DNA of 64,000 nucleotides from positions 1 to 64,000 of the forward strand of contig NZ_JAPDSH010000008.1 of assembly GCF_029143285.1 (NCBI RefSeq), written 5' to 3'. Below, piece by piece: positions 18,870-29,708 of the stretch. This DNA comes from Vagococcus proximus. GTDB lineage: Bacteria > Bacillota > Bacilli > Lactobacillales > Vagococcaceae. How positions within the stretch are numbered: the first letter of the stretch is position 1; each line of letters opens with the position of its first letter. The position numbers were made by a program, and so were the translations under genes. The notes beneath the pieces are model-generated. The model saw only the letters and a list, made by a program, of their open reading frames with translations. It was not told where the DNA came from and searched no databases.

Positions 18870-19519
18870 GATTCAATCGCAGCTTTCAAAAGTTCAATTT
18901 GTTGAGCTGGATTTTCCGCATTGTAAACATACGACCCAGCTACAAAAACATCTGCTCCTGCTTGTGCACATAATGCAGCAGTTTCTGGTACAACTCCGCC
19001 ATCCACTTCAATTTCATAGTCATAACCGCATTCTTTACGAATAGCTGCTAATTCTTCAATCTTAGTTAAACAAGACGGTATGAACGCTTGTCCGCCAAAC
19101 CCTGGATTAACTGTCATAACTAGTACTAAATCAACCATACTTAACACTTCTTTAATCGCTGATACCGGCGTTGCTGGGTTAATAACCACACCTGCTTTAA
19201 CACCTGCATTTTTAATCATTTGTAATACACGGTGTAAGTGAAGCGTACTTTCTTGATGCACAACGATAAAATCTGCCCCTGCTTTAGCAAAGTCTTCTAC
19301 GTAACGCTCAGGTTCTGTAATCATCAGATGAACATCTAATGGTAATTTTGTAGTAGGTCTAATAGCTGATACCACATTAGCGCCGATTGTAATATTTGGT
19401 ACAAATTGCCCATCCATAACATCAACGTGGATATAGTCCGCTCCACCTGCTTCTACTACTTTAATATCTCGTTCTAAATTCGCAAAATCTGCACTTAAAA
19501 TCGATGGTGCTATCTTCAT
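18866..19519 (-). CDS. rpe: Ribulose-phosphate 3-epimerase
   Basis: 217 aa TIM barrel. It interconverts ribulose 5-phosphate and xylulose 5-phosphate in the pentose phosphate pathway. Visible motifs: APSILSADFANLERDI at the start, HVDVMDGQFVPNI near residue 32 (metal-binding His and Asp), MTVNPGFGGQ near 140, and EVDGG near 170. GGAGG lies upstream of the ATG. It is the middle gene of rsgA-rpe-thiN. Confidence 0.95.
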   Translation of the reverse strand: MKIAPSILSADFANLERDIKVVEAGGADYIHVDVMDGQFVPNITIGANVVSAIRPTTKLPLDVHLMITEPERYVEDFAKAGADFIVVHQESTLHLHRVLQMIKNAGVKAGVVINPATPVSAIKEVLSMVDLVLVMTVNPGFGGQAFIPSCLTKIEELAAIRKECGYDYEIEVDGGVVPETAALCAQAGADVFVAGSYVYNAENPAQQIELLKAAIES

Positions 19520-19537
19520 ATTTATTCCTCCATTATA

Positions 19538-20437
19538 TTATTTTTTATTTTTACCATACATTGGCTTACGATTTTCTATCTCACCTAAAAATTGACAGTA
19601 ATTTTTATATCGGCTTTCGATAATATCACCAGATTCAACTAATGCTTTCACTTCACATTTTGGCTCATGAATATGTAAACATTCTCTAAATTTGCAAGAA
19701 GCAGAGGCTTCTGCTATCTCTGGGAATTGAGAGGTTAACTCTTCAGCTTCAATCTCTAGAAAATCGATGGCACTAAACCCTGGTGTGTCTCCTACCAAAC
19801 CATCTGCTAACGGTATTAGCTCAACATGACGTGTTGTATGACGTCCACGACCAAGATAGTCAGATATTTCTCCAGTTTTAAGAGCTAATTCAGGGGAAAT
19901 CTTATTTAGAAGCGTTGACTTGCCTGCCCCTGTTTGTCCCATAAAGGTGGTTAACTTCCCTTTGAATGTCGCAGTTAAAGACCTAATAGCCTCCGCGTCA
20001 CTCTCTTTCTCCGAAAGAAATACCTCATAACCTATTTCTTCATAATTTTTTTTGATAACTTGCATCTCTGCATACTGCTCTTCTGTTAATAAATCAACTT
20101 TTGTAAAATAGATAACGGGTAATATTTTTTCATATTCCAACGTCACTAAAAACCGGTCTAATAAATTACTAGAAAAATTGGGCTCTACACAGCTCATCAC
20201 AACAACACCTTGATCAATATTAGCAACAGCTGGTCTTACTAATTGATTATGTCGAGGCAATAATTCTAATATATAACCATCTCTTGTATTGTCACTTTCA
20301 AATTGAACATAATCTCCAACAAGTGGCGTTAGTTTCCTATTCCTAAAATTCCCTCGTGCTCTTGTTTGATACGTTTCACCTTCAGAAAATACATAATAAA
20401 AACCACTTAAAGCTTTTCTAATTTGCCCTTCTTTCAA
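19538..20437 (-). CDS. rsgA: Ribosome small subunit biogenesis GTPase RsgA
   Basis: 299 aa from a TTG at 20437; GGAGGT sits seven bases upstream, and the N-terminus (KEGQIRKALSGFYYV) then matches the family. A longer frame reaching back to a GTG at 20461 would put that site inside the coding region. It has an OB-fold, then a circularly permuted GTPase with TKVD before GQTGAGKST and DTPG, then a zinc site made from Cys/His residues in CKFRECLHIHEPKC. It helps mature the 30S subunit. Start of the rsgA-rpe-thiN unit. Confidence 0.93.
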   Translation of the reverse strand: MKEGQIRKALSGFYYVFSEGETYQTRARGNFRNRKLTPLVGDYVQFESDNTRDGYILELLPRHNQLVRPAVANIDQGVVVMSCVEPNFSSNLLDRFLVTLEYEKILPVIYFTKVDLLTEEQYAEMQVIKKNYEEIGYEVFLSEKESDAEAIRSLTATFKGKLTTFMGQTGAGKSTLLNKISPELALKTGEISDYLGRGRHTTRHVELIPLADGLVGDTPGFSAIDFLEIEAEELTSQFPEIAEASASCKFRECLHIHEPKCEVKALVESGDIIESRYKNYCQFLGEIENRKPMYGKNKK

Positions 20438-20466
20438 CAAAGCACCTCCATCTCTTCTCACCCTTT

Positions 20467-20495
20467 ACTCTACTTAAAAAAAGCAGATATTTCAA
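20467..20495 (-). promoter_or_regulatory. Promoter of rsgA-rpe-thiN
   Basis: On the minus strand TTGAAA (20495-20490), 17 bp, TAGAGT (20472-20467), placed just after the prkC terminator. Confidence 0.6.
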
Positions 20496-20511
20496 GAACT
20501 TTTAGTTAAAT

Positions 20512-20539
20512 AAAAAGGCAAGGGAAAAATCCCTCACCT
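20512..20539 (-). terminator. Terminator after prkC
   Basis: AGGTGAGGGA pairs fully with TCCCTTGCCT (two G-U pairs) around a TTTT loop and is followed by TTTTTA on the minus strand. Confidence 0.85.
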
Positions 20540-20546
20540 CTTTTCT

Positions 20547-22490
20547 CTAATCTTTAGTTTTCCCATCCAACTGTTCAGCAGGTTTTGCTTCACTCGATTG
20601 ATCATCTGAACTCTCACTCTCAGAAGACGATGTTTCACTAGTTTCATCTGTTTCTGAGGTCTCTTCATCCTCTGATGACTCCTCTGATTCGCTGCTCATT
20701 TCTTGTTCTTTCGACTCTGTAGTGCCGCTTGTCTGTCTTTCCTCAGTTTCTGATGTCGCAGTTGGTTCTATCTTTTCTTTACCTAAAGAAATAGTAATGG
20801 TAACAGTATCTCCTTTACTAACGGATGTCCCCATAGGTGGATCTTGATTCACCACTCGGCCTTCGGACATCGCATTAGAATAGGATACTCTTTCTTCATA
20901 CAGAAGACCTTTCGATTCTAAATACTCTTGAACTTCCATTTTCGTGTAACCATCCAAGCCGCGCAACACGAATGTCTCAGCGCCTTTACTGACAGTCAAT
21001 TCTATCTCATCATTTTTAGGATCAAGTTCTGCGCCTGCTTCTGGAGTCTGAGAAATAACGGTTCCTTTTGGCACCTCATCATCCTCTTGCTCAACTTTAG
21101 TTATCTGCTTTTCACTAAACCCCATGTCAGCCAATTCACGATACGCATCCTGATAAGTTTTATCTTTAAAATCCGGAATCTCAATTTTCTTAGAACCAGT
21201 ACTTATATATAAACTCACACGAGCACCTGGCTTAACACGAGTAAATGCTGGCGGATTCGTTTTTACAATCTTACCTTCTTCAACTGACCCATTCGCAATT
21301 TCTTTTAAATCAGAATCAATTAATAAATCTAAATCTGATAAAATTGATGTCGCTTCTAATGACGTCTTACCTTTCAAATCAGGAACTTCAATCGTAGGTT
21401 TAGGACTAAAGGCTAAGAAACTAGCAACCGCTATCCCACCTGCAATCAATACTAATAGAAATAACCACCATTTCCCTCTTTTTTTCTTAGGTTCTGCGTA
21501 AGCGATAGGTTCTTCGTTATCCTCTTCTCCCTCTTTAGTAGATGGAATATATGGACCATCCATTTGTCTAAATGAATCTGGCATAGGGGTATCATCAGTA
21601 ATAGGCTCTAATACACGAGTCTGATCTTCCTCAGCACTTGGCACAAAGACTGCTTCATTGGCACGTTCCGGGTTAAGGGACGTTACCAAATCATTAAACA
21701 TATCATCCGCCGTCTCGTATCGATCCGAAGCTTCTTTAGTCGTAGCATGGAGAACTACATTCTCTAAAGCTTGCGGAATCTCTGAATTCACCTGCTTAAC
21801 CGAAGGAACTTCCGACTGGAAATGCTTAAGTGCGATAGATACTGCAGATTCCCCTTCAAATGGTACATTTCCGACTAAAAGCTCGTACAATATGATACCT
21901 AATGCATAGATATCAGATTGTCTTGTCGCCATGCCTCCACGAGCTTGCTCTGGAGAAAGATAATGAACCGACCCTAATAACGTATTAGTCTGAGTTAACG
22001 ATGTTTCTGACAACGCAATCGCAATTCCAAAATCAGCTATCTTAACATTACCCTCTAAATCTAATAAGATATTTTGAGGTTTTAAATCACGATGAATAAT
22101 ACGTTGACGATGGGCAAGTGAAATTCCTGATAAAATTTGACTCATAATAGAAACCACTTCATCTAGTGAAATAGGATGATTATCTTTAATATAACGCTTC
22201 AAGTCCGTCCCTTTGACATACTCCATTACCAAATACTGCATGCCATTTTCTTCACCCACATCATAAACACCTACAACATTTGGATGCACTAGTTCAGATG
22301 CAGCCAAAGCCTCACGTTGAAATCTTCTAATTGCAACTTGATCATTTTGAAAATCAAAACGCAGAACTTTAACCGCTACATCTCGATCTAAAATTAAATC
22401 TCGTGCCAGAAAGACATTGGACATACCGCCACTACCAATATTCCCTAACACCTTATAGCGTCCATTTATTTTATGACCTATCTCAATCAT
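20547..22490 (-). CDS. prkC: PASTA-domain Ser/Thr protein kinase
   Basis: 647 aa. Cytoplasmic kinase domain (residues about 11-270) with glycine loop GSGGMSNV, Lys41 in VAVK, HRDLKPQN (133-140) and DFG (153-155). One membrane helix lies at about 341-361, followed by three extracellular PASTA repeats (about 365-432, 435-503 and 507-571). A 75-residue tail very rich in Ser, Glu, Thr and Asp ends the protein. The kinase senses peptidoglycan fragments or lipid II and controls wall and division functions. It overlaps stp by eight bases. Clusters of this type usually pair kinase and phosphatase as here. The acidic Ser-rich tail is not part of the PASTA fold. Confidence 0.95.
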   Translation of the reverse strand: MIEIGHKINGRYKVLGNIGSGGMSNVFLARDLILDRDVAVKVLRFDFQNDQVAIRRFQREALAASELVHPNVVGVYDVGEENGMQYLVMEYVKGTDLKRYIKDNHPISLDEVVSIMSQILSGISLAHRQRIIHRDLKPQNILLDLEGNVKIADFGIAIALSETSLTQTNTLLGSVHYLSPEQARGGMATRQSDIYALGIILYELLVGNVPFEGESAVSIALKHFQSEVPSVKQVNSEIPQALENVVLHATTKEASDRYETADDMFNDLVTSLNPERANEAVFVPSAEEDQTRVLEPITDDTPMPDSFRQMDGPYIPSTKEGEEDNEEPIAYAEPKKKRGKWWLFLLVLIAGGIAVASFLAFSPKPTIEVPDLKGKTSLEATSILSDLDLLIDSDLKEIANGSVEEGKIVKTNPPAFTRVKPGARVSLYISTGSKKIEIPDFKDKTYQDAYRELADMGFSEKQITKVEQEDDEVPKGTVISQTPEAGAELDPKNDEIELTVSKGAETFVLRGLDGYTKMEVQEYLESKGLLYEERVSYSNAMSEGRVVNQDPPMGTSVSKGDTVTITISLGKEKIEPTATSETEERQTSGTTESKEQEMSSESEESSEDEETSETDETSETSSSESESSDDQSSEAKPAEQLDGKTKD

Positions 22491-23238
22491 GAGTTACCTC
22501 CTCAACACCGTCGGTTACCTTCGCTAGTAGTACCGTTATATTATCAACACCACCAGCTTCATTCGCTTCATTAACAAGCGAACTTAACGCTTCTTCTAAT
22601 GTCGGAGCATCTAATATCAATTTTAAAATAACATCATCAGACACCATATTTGTTAAACCATCTGAACATACCAAAAGAACATCTTCTGGCAATGTCTTCA
22701 TATCGGTTACATCAATCTCAACTAAACCAGGCATCCCAATCGATCTGACCAATACATTTTTTCTTGGATGAGTCTGAGCCATCTCTAGTGTGATTTCTCC
22801 ACTCTTAACCAACTCATTTACTAAAGAATGATCGTCTGTCAATTGCTTAATCTTACCTTCTCTTATCAAATAAAAACGACTGTCCCCTACATGAGCAAAT
22901 ATTAATGAGTCCTCTAAAAGAACCAAGGCAACTAGCGTCGTCCCCATTCCTGTTTGTTCAGGATTAGTTTGGCCTTTTTCATAAATAAGCTCATTTTCTG
23001 CTTGAATATTTTTTAGCAACCACTGAATAATTTCTTCTTGTTCAGATAAACTTGATGACTCCCAAGCTTTCCCTAAATCAGAAATCGTTAGTTGACTCGC
23101 TATATCACCGGCTTGGTGACCTCCCATGCCATCGGCAACCATCGCTAACTTTAAGTTAGTTTGGTTTACATATACACCTACAGCATCTTGATTGCTTCGT
23201 CTTTTACAACCGATATCTGTTAAAAAACCAATTTCCAT
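22483..23238 (-). CDS. stp: PP2C-type Ser/Thr protein phosphatase
   Basis: 251 aa. PP2C/PPM family with the metal-binding residues in RSNQDAVGVY (about 15-24), ADGMGGHQAGD (about 36-46), HVGDSRFY and the C-terminal GGVDNITV. It reverses phosphorylation by PrkC. It lies directly upstream of and overlaps prkC, 23 bases after rsmB, all on the minus strand. Confidence 0.95.
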   Translation of the reverse strand: MEIGFLTDIGCKRRSNQDAVGVYVNQTNLKLAMVADGMGGHQAGDIASQLTISDLGKAWESSSLSEQEEIIQWLLKNIQAENELIYEKGQTNPEQTGMGTTLVALVLLEDSLIFAHVGDSRFYLIREGKIKQLTDDHSLVNELVKSGEITLEMAQTHPRKNVLVRSIGMPGLVEIDVTDMKTLPEDVLLVCSDGLTNMVSDDVILKLILDAPTLEEALSSLVNEANEAGGVDNITVLLAKVTDGVEEVTHD

Positions 23239-23261
23239 GATTACACCTCTTTACTTTTTTC

Positions 23262-24626
23262 TCAAGACTGTCGCTGTAAACAACAAATAAAGAATCCATC
23301 TGTCTGATACTGATGTGGATAAATCGTCACTGAAGGGAATTCTTCATTAGACTGAATATCTTCACAGCCCTTAATATCAATTGCTTTATACTCAGGATGT
23401 TTTTCTAAAAATGAACGAATCACCCCTTGATTCTCTTCTTGAGTAATCGTGCATGTACTATACGTCATTATACCCGATTTTTTTAATTTTGGCGCTAAGC
23501 TTTCTAAAATACCTAATTGAATACTCGGTAGCCCCTCAAAATCTGACTCTTTTTTGCTATATTTAATATCTGGTTTACGTCTTAATAATCCTAAACCAGA
23601 ACACGGGGCATCCGTTAAAATACGATCAAACGTTTCATCAGCATACTCTTCAGATATTTTTCTAGCGTCTAACACTTTTGCTTCAACACGATCTGACACA
23701 TGTAAACGCTCAGCATTAGATTCGATTAACTTAACTTTATGTTTATGGATATCTAAAGCAATAATTTTACCACCTTTTGCTTCATCAACATACGTTGCCA
23801 TGTGTGTTGTCTTACCACCTGGAGCTGCACATGCATCTAATACAACATGATTAGGTTCAATTTGTAAACTTGGCGCTACTAACATAGACGACTCATCTTG
23901 TACCGTCAATTTACCTTCCTTAAACAACCAACTTCCAGCAATAAACCCTTTTTTACCTGTTAAACCAACAGGAGATAACTCACTAGCTACGACTTCTAAA
24001 TCATTATCAATTAAATCTTGAACCGCTTCATCGCGACTGATTAAAGCCGTATTAACACGAGCGCTTACGCGGCTTGGTTCAAATAAAGATAAGCCTATAG
24101 CTTTTGCTTCTTCTTCACCCAGTATTGCTACTAATTTTTGAACCAACCAAACCGGCATACTTAACTCTACTGATAGGCGCTCTAATGGATCTTTGATAGA
24201 AGATACTTCTGGAAGACCTTTACGTTGAATCGTTCTTAAAACACCGTTAACAAATTTACTTGCACCGACATTCCCTTTAGCTTTCGCTATTTCAACAGCC
24301 TCATCAACAACTGCATGAGCAGGTACTCTATCTAAATACTCTAATTGATAAAGCGATAATAATAATAATTGCTTAACCCATGGGTCAATTTTCTTAGCAT
24401 TAACCACAAAGGGTGCCAAATAAAACTCTAAAGTTAATTTACGACTTATTGTACCATAAACAATTTCTGTCATTAATCTGCCATCTTTTTCACTCAGTTG
24501 AGCATCATTCATCGCTTGATTAATTAATAAATTTGAGTAAGCTTGTTGTGTTTCCACTTTATTTAATACATTCATCGCTACAAAACGTGCACTACTTTTT
24601 ATTTTTACTGGGATTTTCTTCGCCAT
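23262..24626 (-). CDS. rsmB: 16S rRNA (cytosine-967-C5)-methyltransferase
   Basis: 454 aa. An N-terminal NusB-like RNA-binding domain (to about residue 140) is followed by a Rossmann SAM methyltransferase domain with DACAAPGGKTTHMA near 268, the DAPCSGLG motif with catalytic-region cysteine, and TYSTCT with the nucleophile cysteine. It methylates C967 of 16S rRNA. It starts immediately after fmt (adjacent stop and start) in the def-fmt-rsmB-stp-prkC order typical of Firmicutes. Confidence 0.95.
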   Translation of the reverse strand: MAKKIPVKIKSSARFVAMNVLNKVETQQAYSNLLINQAMNDAQLSEKDGRLMTEIVYGTISRKLTLEFYLAPFVVNAKKIDPWVKQLLLLSLYQLEYLDRVPAHAVVDEAVEIAKAKGNVGASKFVNGVLRTIQRKGLPEVSSIKDPLERLSVELSMPVWLVQKLVAILGEEEAKAIGLSLFEPSRVSARVNTALISRDEAVQDLIDNDLEVVASELSPVGLTGKKGFIAGSWLFKEGKLTVQDESSMLVAPSLQIEPNHVVLDACAAPGGKTTHMATYVDEAKGGKIIALDIHKHKVKLIESNAERLHVSDRVEAKVLDARKISEEYADETFDRILTDAPCSGLGLLRRKPDIKYSKKESDFEGLPSIQLGILESLAPKLKKSGIMTYSTCTITQEENQGVIRSFLEKHPEYKAIDIKGCEDIQSNEEFPSVTIYPHQYQTDGFFICCLQRQS

Positions 24627-25568
24627 CTAATTCACCTTTTGGTCAACGGTTAAACCTTGACCAGCTCCATTCAAGAATTCAGCAGCACTAAGTTTACCTT
24701 TGCCTGCTGGTTGTATTGTTTTAATTACTAACACTGTTCCATTGCCACATGCAATTGAGAAATCTTTTTTATTAATTTCAATAATTGTACCCGGTTCTGA
24801 ATTTGTTGTCGTATCACTAACACTCGCTTGATACAATTTCCAACGACTGTCTTCAAACATCGTGTAAGCCACTGGCCAAGGATGCATCCCTCTGATTTGA
24901 TTATTGACTTCTGTTGCTGTTTTATTCCAGTCGATTCGTTCTTCTTCACGACTAATGTTAGGAGAATACGTTACTTTCTCTTCATCCTGTACACGTGTTT
25001 TAATGTCGCCAGCAAGATAACCTGGTAATGTTTCTAATAACAAATCACGACCTAGAACACTTAACTTATCGAACATTGTTCCAACATCATCTGTCCCCTC
25101 GATAGTTAGAGAACCTTGCGATATGATATCTCCCGCATCCATTTTCTTGACCATCTCCATAATCGTAACACCCGCTTCTTCATCTCCGTTAATTAACGCA
25201 TAATGAACTGGCGCGCCACCACGGTATTTAGGTAGTAAGGATGCATGAACATTTACGGCACCATACTTAGGTGCTTGTAACAACTTCTCTGGTAAAAATT
25301 GGCCAAAGGCAGCCGTTACAATAATATCTGGTTGTAGTTCAATAACACGTGCCATCTCTTCTGAACCTGAAATTCTTTCTGGTTGTAATACTTCCAAGCC
25401 ATGCTTTACTGCCGCCGCTTTTACAGGTGGTGGGGTCATTACTTTTTTACGTCCCACAGGTCTATCTGGTTGTGTCACAACTGCTAACACATCATACCCC
25501 GCTTCTAATAAGCCTTCTAGTACTGGCACTGAAAAACTTGGTGTTCCCATAAATACTAGTTTAGTCAT
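24627..25568 (-). CDS. fmt: Methionyl-tRNA formyltransferase
   Basis: 313 aa. The start is the ATG at 25568 (GGAGGG eight bases upstream), which overlaps the def stop by eight bases; an in-frame extension upstream would overlap def further. It transfers a formyl group to initiator Met-tRNA. Motifs: [10 protein letters not shown] at the N-terminus, [19 protein letters not shown] with the catalytic Asn/His, and MDAGDI. The deformylase encoded next to it removes the formyl group again. Confidence 0.95.
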   Translation of the reverse strand: MTKLVFMGTPSFSVPVLEGLLEAGYDVLAVVTQPDRPVGRKKVMTPPPVKAAAVKHGLEVLQPERISGSEEMARVIELQPDIIVTAAFGQFLPEKLLQAPKYGAVNVHASLLPKYRGGAPVHYALINGDEEAGVTIMEMVKKMDAGDIISQGSLTIEGTDDVGTMFDKLSVLGRDLLLETLPGYLAGDIKTRVQDEEKVTYSPNISREEERIDWNKTATEVNNQIRGMHPWPVAYTMFEDSRWKLYQASVSDTTTNSEPGTIIEINKKDFSIACGNGTVLVIKTIQPAGKGKLSAAEFLNGAGQGLTVDQKVN

Positions 25569-26055
25569 TTTCTCGTCCCTCCATATACTCATCTAAATCT
25601 TCTGGTGCAATACGCTCTATAATTTTATCTGTAAATAATTTACCATCTAAATGTTCAATTTCATGTTGCATAGCTCTCGCAAAATATTCTGTTGCTGTCA
25701 CCTCATACTCGTCACCTTCACGATCAAAATATCGCACCGTCACTTCATTGTAACGTTCAACTGTTCCATAAATATTTGGGAAACTTAAACACCCTTCGAC
25801 ATCTATGTTAGAGCCTGAGCTGCGAACAATAACAGGATTAATCATTTCAAACAACCCTGTTTCATCATCTATTTCAACAATCGCCACACGTAAACTTTTC
25901 CCTACTTGTGGGGCTGCTAGACCTATCCCATCATGGGCAATCATTGTTTCACGCATATCATCTAATAACTGAACTAATTCATCCGTCACCATATCAACTT
26001 CCTGTGTGGGTCTTTCTAATATCTTATTTGGGTGTATCACTACTGGTAAACGCAT
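25561..26055 (-). CDS. def: Peptide deformylase
   Basis: 164 aa. The three metal-site motifs are [10 protein letters not shown] (about 43-52), EGCLSFP (cysteine ligand) and QHEIEHLDG (two histidines and the catalytic Glu). It removes the formyl group from nascent proteins. It overlaps fmt and follows priA. Confidence 0.95.
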   Translation of the reverse strand: MRLPVVIHPNKILERPTQEVDMVTDELVQLLDDMRETMIAHDGIGLAAPQVGKSLRVAIVEIDDETGLFEMINPVIVRSSGSNIDVEGCLSFPNIYGTVERYNEVTVRYFDREGDEYEVTATEYFARAMQHEIEHLDGKLFTDKIIERIAPEDLDEYMEGREND

Positions 26056-26088
26056 TAATTCCCTCTTTTCTTTTTCATTGCAACTTTA

Positions 26089-28521
26089 TTATATGAACTG
26101 TTGAGGTTCAACATCAATTGAAATTTTCAACCCTTTTCGCATAGCCACTTGACTGTCTTCTAATATTTTTTTTAACGCTTCGTTTAAAGCCGGTTCATTC
26201 TTATATTTGATAACCATTTGATAAAAATAACGATTATTCACTCTTAAAATAGCTTTAGGTGTCGGTCCTAATAAAATGCTAGTCGGTGAAAGAACATCTT
26301 TCAGCTCCATAACTATTTCGTACATTTTTTTAGCTGCTTTATTTTCTTCCTCATCACTAGCTGTTATTTTAACTGTATAAAAGAATGGTGGGTAATTCCC
26401 CTGGTGTCTCATATACATCTCTTTTTGATAAAACCCTTCAAAGTCTTGTTCTTTTGCAAATTCGATCGCATAATGAGTCGGATTAAATGTCTGAATAATA
26501 ACTTCACCAGGTTTTTCAGCACGACCTGCTCTGCCACTTACTTGAGTAAGCAATTGGAATGTTCTCTCCGCTGACCTGAAATCTGGCAAATTAAGAGCTG
26601 TATCCGCATTTAGTACACCTACAAGTGTTACATTAGGGAAATCCAGCCCTTTAGCTATCATTTGCGTCCCTAATAAAATATCTGCTTGATGATTGCCAAA
26701 CTTTTCCAAGAGAGCTTCATGAGCACCTTTTCTTCTTGTTGTATCAACATCCATTCTTAATATACGCGCTTCAGGAAATATCTCTTGTAACTCTTCTTCA
26801 ACTTTTTGAGTCCCCGTTCCATAATAACGCATTTTCGAACTCGCACAGACTGGACATTTCGAAGGAATCTCTTCTTCGTGACCACAATAATGACATTTCA
26901 TTTTTCTGTTATCCATATGAAGCGTTAATGAAATATCACAATTTGGACACGGTAGGACAAAGCCACAATCCCGACACATAATAAAGGATGAATACCCTCG
27001 ACGATTTAACATTAAGACACTTTGTTCACCTTTTGCCAAACGATCTGTCAGCTTATCTAACAGAGTCTTAGAGAAAGTTTGCATTTTACCTAGTGTCATC
27101 TCATCACGTAAGTCAACAATATCAATCGTTGGCAGTTGGGCAGCCTGATTCGCTCTCCTTGTCAGAGTTAAGAATTGATAAACTCCTTTTTGCGCTCTAG
27201 CTCGCGTTTCAAGACTTGGTGTCGCACTTCCAAGAATAACAGGGCACTTATGATAGTGACTTCTCCATATCGCCACATCTCTAGCGTGATAACGAGGAGA
27301 ATCATCTTGCTTATAGCTCGCTTCATGTTCCTCATCGACTACAATCACACCTACATTGTCTAATGGGGCAAATACAGCTGACCGAGCACCTACTACAACA
27401 CGAGCTTCTCCGCGTTCAACTTTGCGCCACTCATCGTATTTTTCTCCTACAGATAAGCCACTATGTAAAACAGCAACATCATCGCCAAATCGACTTTTAA
27501 AACGATTAGCGGTTTGTGGAGTCAACGAGATCTCTGGTACTAGCATAATAGCCGTTTTATTTTTCTTTAATGCGCTCGCAATAACTTGTAAATACACCTC
27601 TGTCTTACCACTTCCCGTTATACCTTCTAACAAGAATGTATCTGGTTGTTGCGCTTCAACTGATTCTTTGACCGCTTCGTATGCCACCTGCTGCTCAGGA
27701 TTTAATACTTGCGGCTGATCTTTTATAATTGTTTTGCCTGCAAAAGGATCCCGCTGAATCTCACGATCAATCAGTTCTAGCCAACCTTGTTTTTCAGCGG
27801 CATTAATCGTAGCACGACTAATTTCATGTTGTTTAATAGCTTCCGTCACCAAAATTGAGGTCTCATCAGACATCTGTTGCAGTAAATTCAAGAGTTTTAC
27901 TTTTTGATGGGCTCTAGCAGACAACGATTCTCGTATTTCTTCTGCAGATTCAACTGTTAATCTACTATGAATGGCTTTGGCAGTCTTACTCTTATTTTTA
28001 GTCTTAACCTCGTACCTAATCTCTAATTTTTCTTCCTGCCTCAATGCCATTAACTCAGGTAAGCGATTAGATAGAACAGCCTCGTCCCACGGTATCTCGT
28101 CTCGTCCTTTAAAAATCTCAAATGAAATAGAGTCTGGAACCTCATCAATCAATCTCAAATATTTCTCATAGGACGCCTTCATCACACTTGGTAACATTGT
28201 TTGAAGACAGGTGATTTTAAACGAAAAAGTTTTTTCCTTTATTTCATCCGCTAGTGCTAATAACTCATCATTCAAAACAGGAGCTAGGTCTAAAATGGCA
28301 ACAATCTTCTTCATATCATAACCAGAAAAATCCGACATCGACTCATAATATACTGTATTAAGTACAAACCCTTGTACATGACGATTACCATTTCCAAAGG
28401 GAACTTCTACTCTCATCCCTTTTTTTATATACTTTCCTAAGGCAGGAGGGATCAAATAAGTATAGGGTGTATCCGTCTGCATTGTCGGGACATCTACAAT
28501 TACTTCCGCTACATAAATCAT
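26089..28521 (-). CDS. priA: Primosomal protein N' (PriA helicase)
   Basis: 810 aa from the ATG at 28521; a TTG at 28527 is also possible. An N-terminal 3'-DNA-binding domain (AEVIVDVP start) is followed by a superfamily 2 helicase with Walker A GITGSGKT and VDEEH. A zinc-binding cysteine set comes next (CRDCGFVLPCPNC, later CHYCGHEEE and CPVC), then a C-terminal domain. It restarts collapsed replication forks. In the usual location between rpoZ-gmk and def-fmt. Confidence 0.95.
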   Translation of the reverse strand: MIYVAEVIVDVPTMQTDTPYTYLIPPALGKYIKKGMRVEVPFGNGNRHVQGFVLNTVYYESMSDFSGYDMKKIVAILDLAPVLNDELLALADEIKEKTFSFKITCLQTMLPSVMKASYEKYLRLIDEVPDSISFEIFKGRDEIPWDEAVLSNRLPELMALRQEEKLEIRYEVKTKNKSKTAKAIHSRLTVESAEEIRESLSARAHQKVKLLNLLQQMSDETSILVTEAIKQHEISRATINAAEKQGWLELIDREIQRDPFAGKTIIKDQPQVLNPEQQVAYEAVKESVEAQQPDTFLLEGITGSGKTEVYLQVIASALKKNKTAIMLVPEISLTPQTANRFKSRFGDDVAVLHSGLSVGEKYDEWRKVERGEARVVVGARSAVFAPLDNVGVIVVDEEHEASYKQDDSPRYHARDVAIWRSHYHKCPVILGSATPSLETRARAQKGVYQFLTLTRRANQAAQLPTIDIVDLRDEMTLGKMQTFSKTLLDKLTDRLAKGEQSVLMLNRRGYSSFIMCRDCGFVLPCPNCDISLTLHMDNRKMKCHYCGHEEEIPSKCPVCASSKMRYYGTGTQKVEEELQEIFPEARILRMDVDTTRRKGAHEALLEKFGNHQADILLGTQMIAKGLDFPNVTLVGVLNADTALNLPDFRSAERTFQLLTQVSGRAGRAEKPGEVIIQTFNPTHYAIEFAKEQDFEGFYQKEMYMRHQGNYPPFFYTVKITASDEEENKAAKKMYEIVMELKDVLSPTSILLGPTPKAILRVNNRYFYQMVIKYKNEPALNEALKKILEDSQVAMRKGLKISIDVEPQQFI

Positions 28522-28563
28522 TACCAATCCAACCTTTCTTAACAATTTATATGTATCTCTCTT

Positions 28564-28592
28564 ATTTTACTAAAGAATTGCCGTTTTGTCTG
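28564..28592 (-). promoter_or_regulatory. Putative promoter of priA-def-fmt-rsmB-stp-prkC
   Basis: On the minus strand CAGACA (28592-28587), 17 bp, TAAAAT (28569-28564), between the rpoZ terminator and priA. Confidence 0.5.
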
Positions 28593-28636
28593 TATAACAA
28601 GTCTATTCCCTAGTAATTCTAATGAAAAATAAATAA

Positions 28637-28666
28637 AAACAGGACTCGTAACTACAAGTCCTGTTT
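28637..28666 (-). terminator. Terminator of gmk-rpoZ
   Basis: A ten-bp perfect stem (AAACAGGACT and its complement) with a ten-base loop, followed by TTTTTATTT on the minus strand. Confidence 0.85.
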
Positions 28667-28677
28667 ACTAGAGGATA

Positions 28678-28983
28678 TTAACCTCGGTGTTCCATTTTTA
28701 TTTTAGCTTCTAATTCAGCTGTTTCACGCTCTTTAATTACTTTACGTTCTTCTTCTTTACGCTTTAGTAATTCACGTTTTAATTCTGGGTTAGGATCAAC
28801 GACCACATCACCTGCATCTATTTCTTCCAGAGCACGACCTACATTTTTTACTGAGTCAAAGTTTTCTAGCATAGGAGTTGCTCCTGCCTCTAATTCGTGA
28901 GCACGTTTACTTGCAAGAATAACTAGTGAATATTTTGAATTTACTTTTTCTAATAATGAGTCAATCGACGGTTTTAGCATCAT
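28678..28983 (-). CDS. rpoZ: RNA polymerase omega subunit
   Basis: 101 aa. The core fold motif [16 protein letters not shown] near residues 16-31 identifies omega, followed by a charged C-terminal helix. It stabilises the beta' subunit. GGAG lies ten bases before a double ATG, so the start could be one codon later. Four bases after gmk. Confidence 0.93.
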   Translation of the reverse strand: MMLKPSIDSLLEKVNSKYSLVILASKRAHELEAGATPMLENFDSVKNVGRALEEIDAGDVVVDPNPELKRELLKRKEEERKVIKERETAELEAKIKMEHRG

Positions 28984-28987
28984 TTGG

Positions 28988-29635
<648 letters not shown>

Positions 29636-29708
29636 TTAGTTTATGATATTTTCGGAACTTCTTCAAGTCTTTTCTGCCTAAACTAGCTAAAAACTTATTA
29701 AGGTACCA

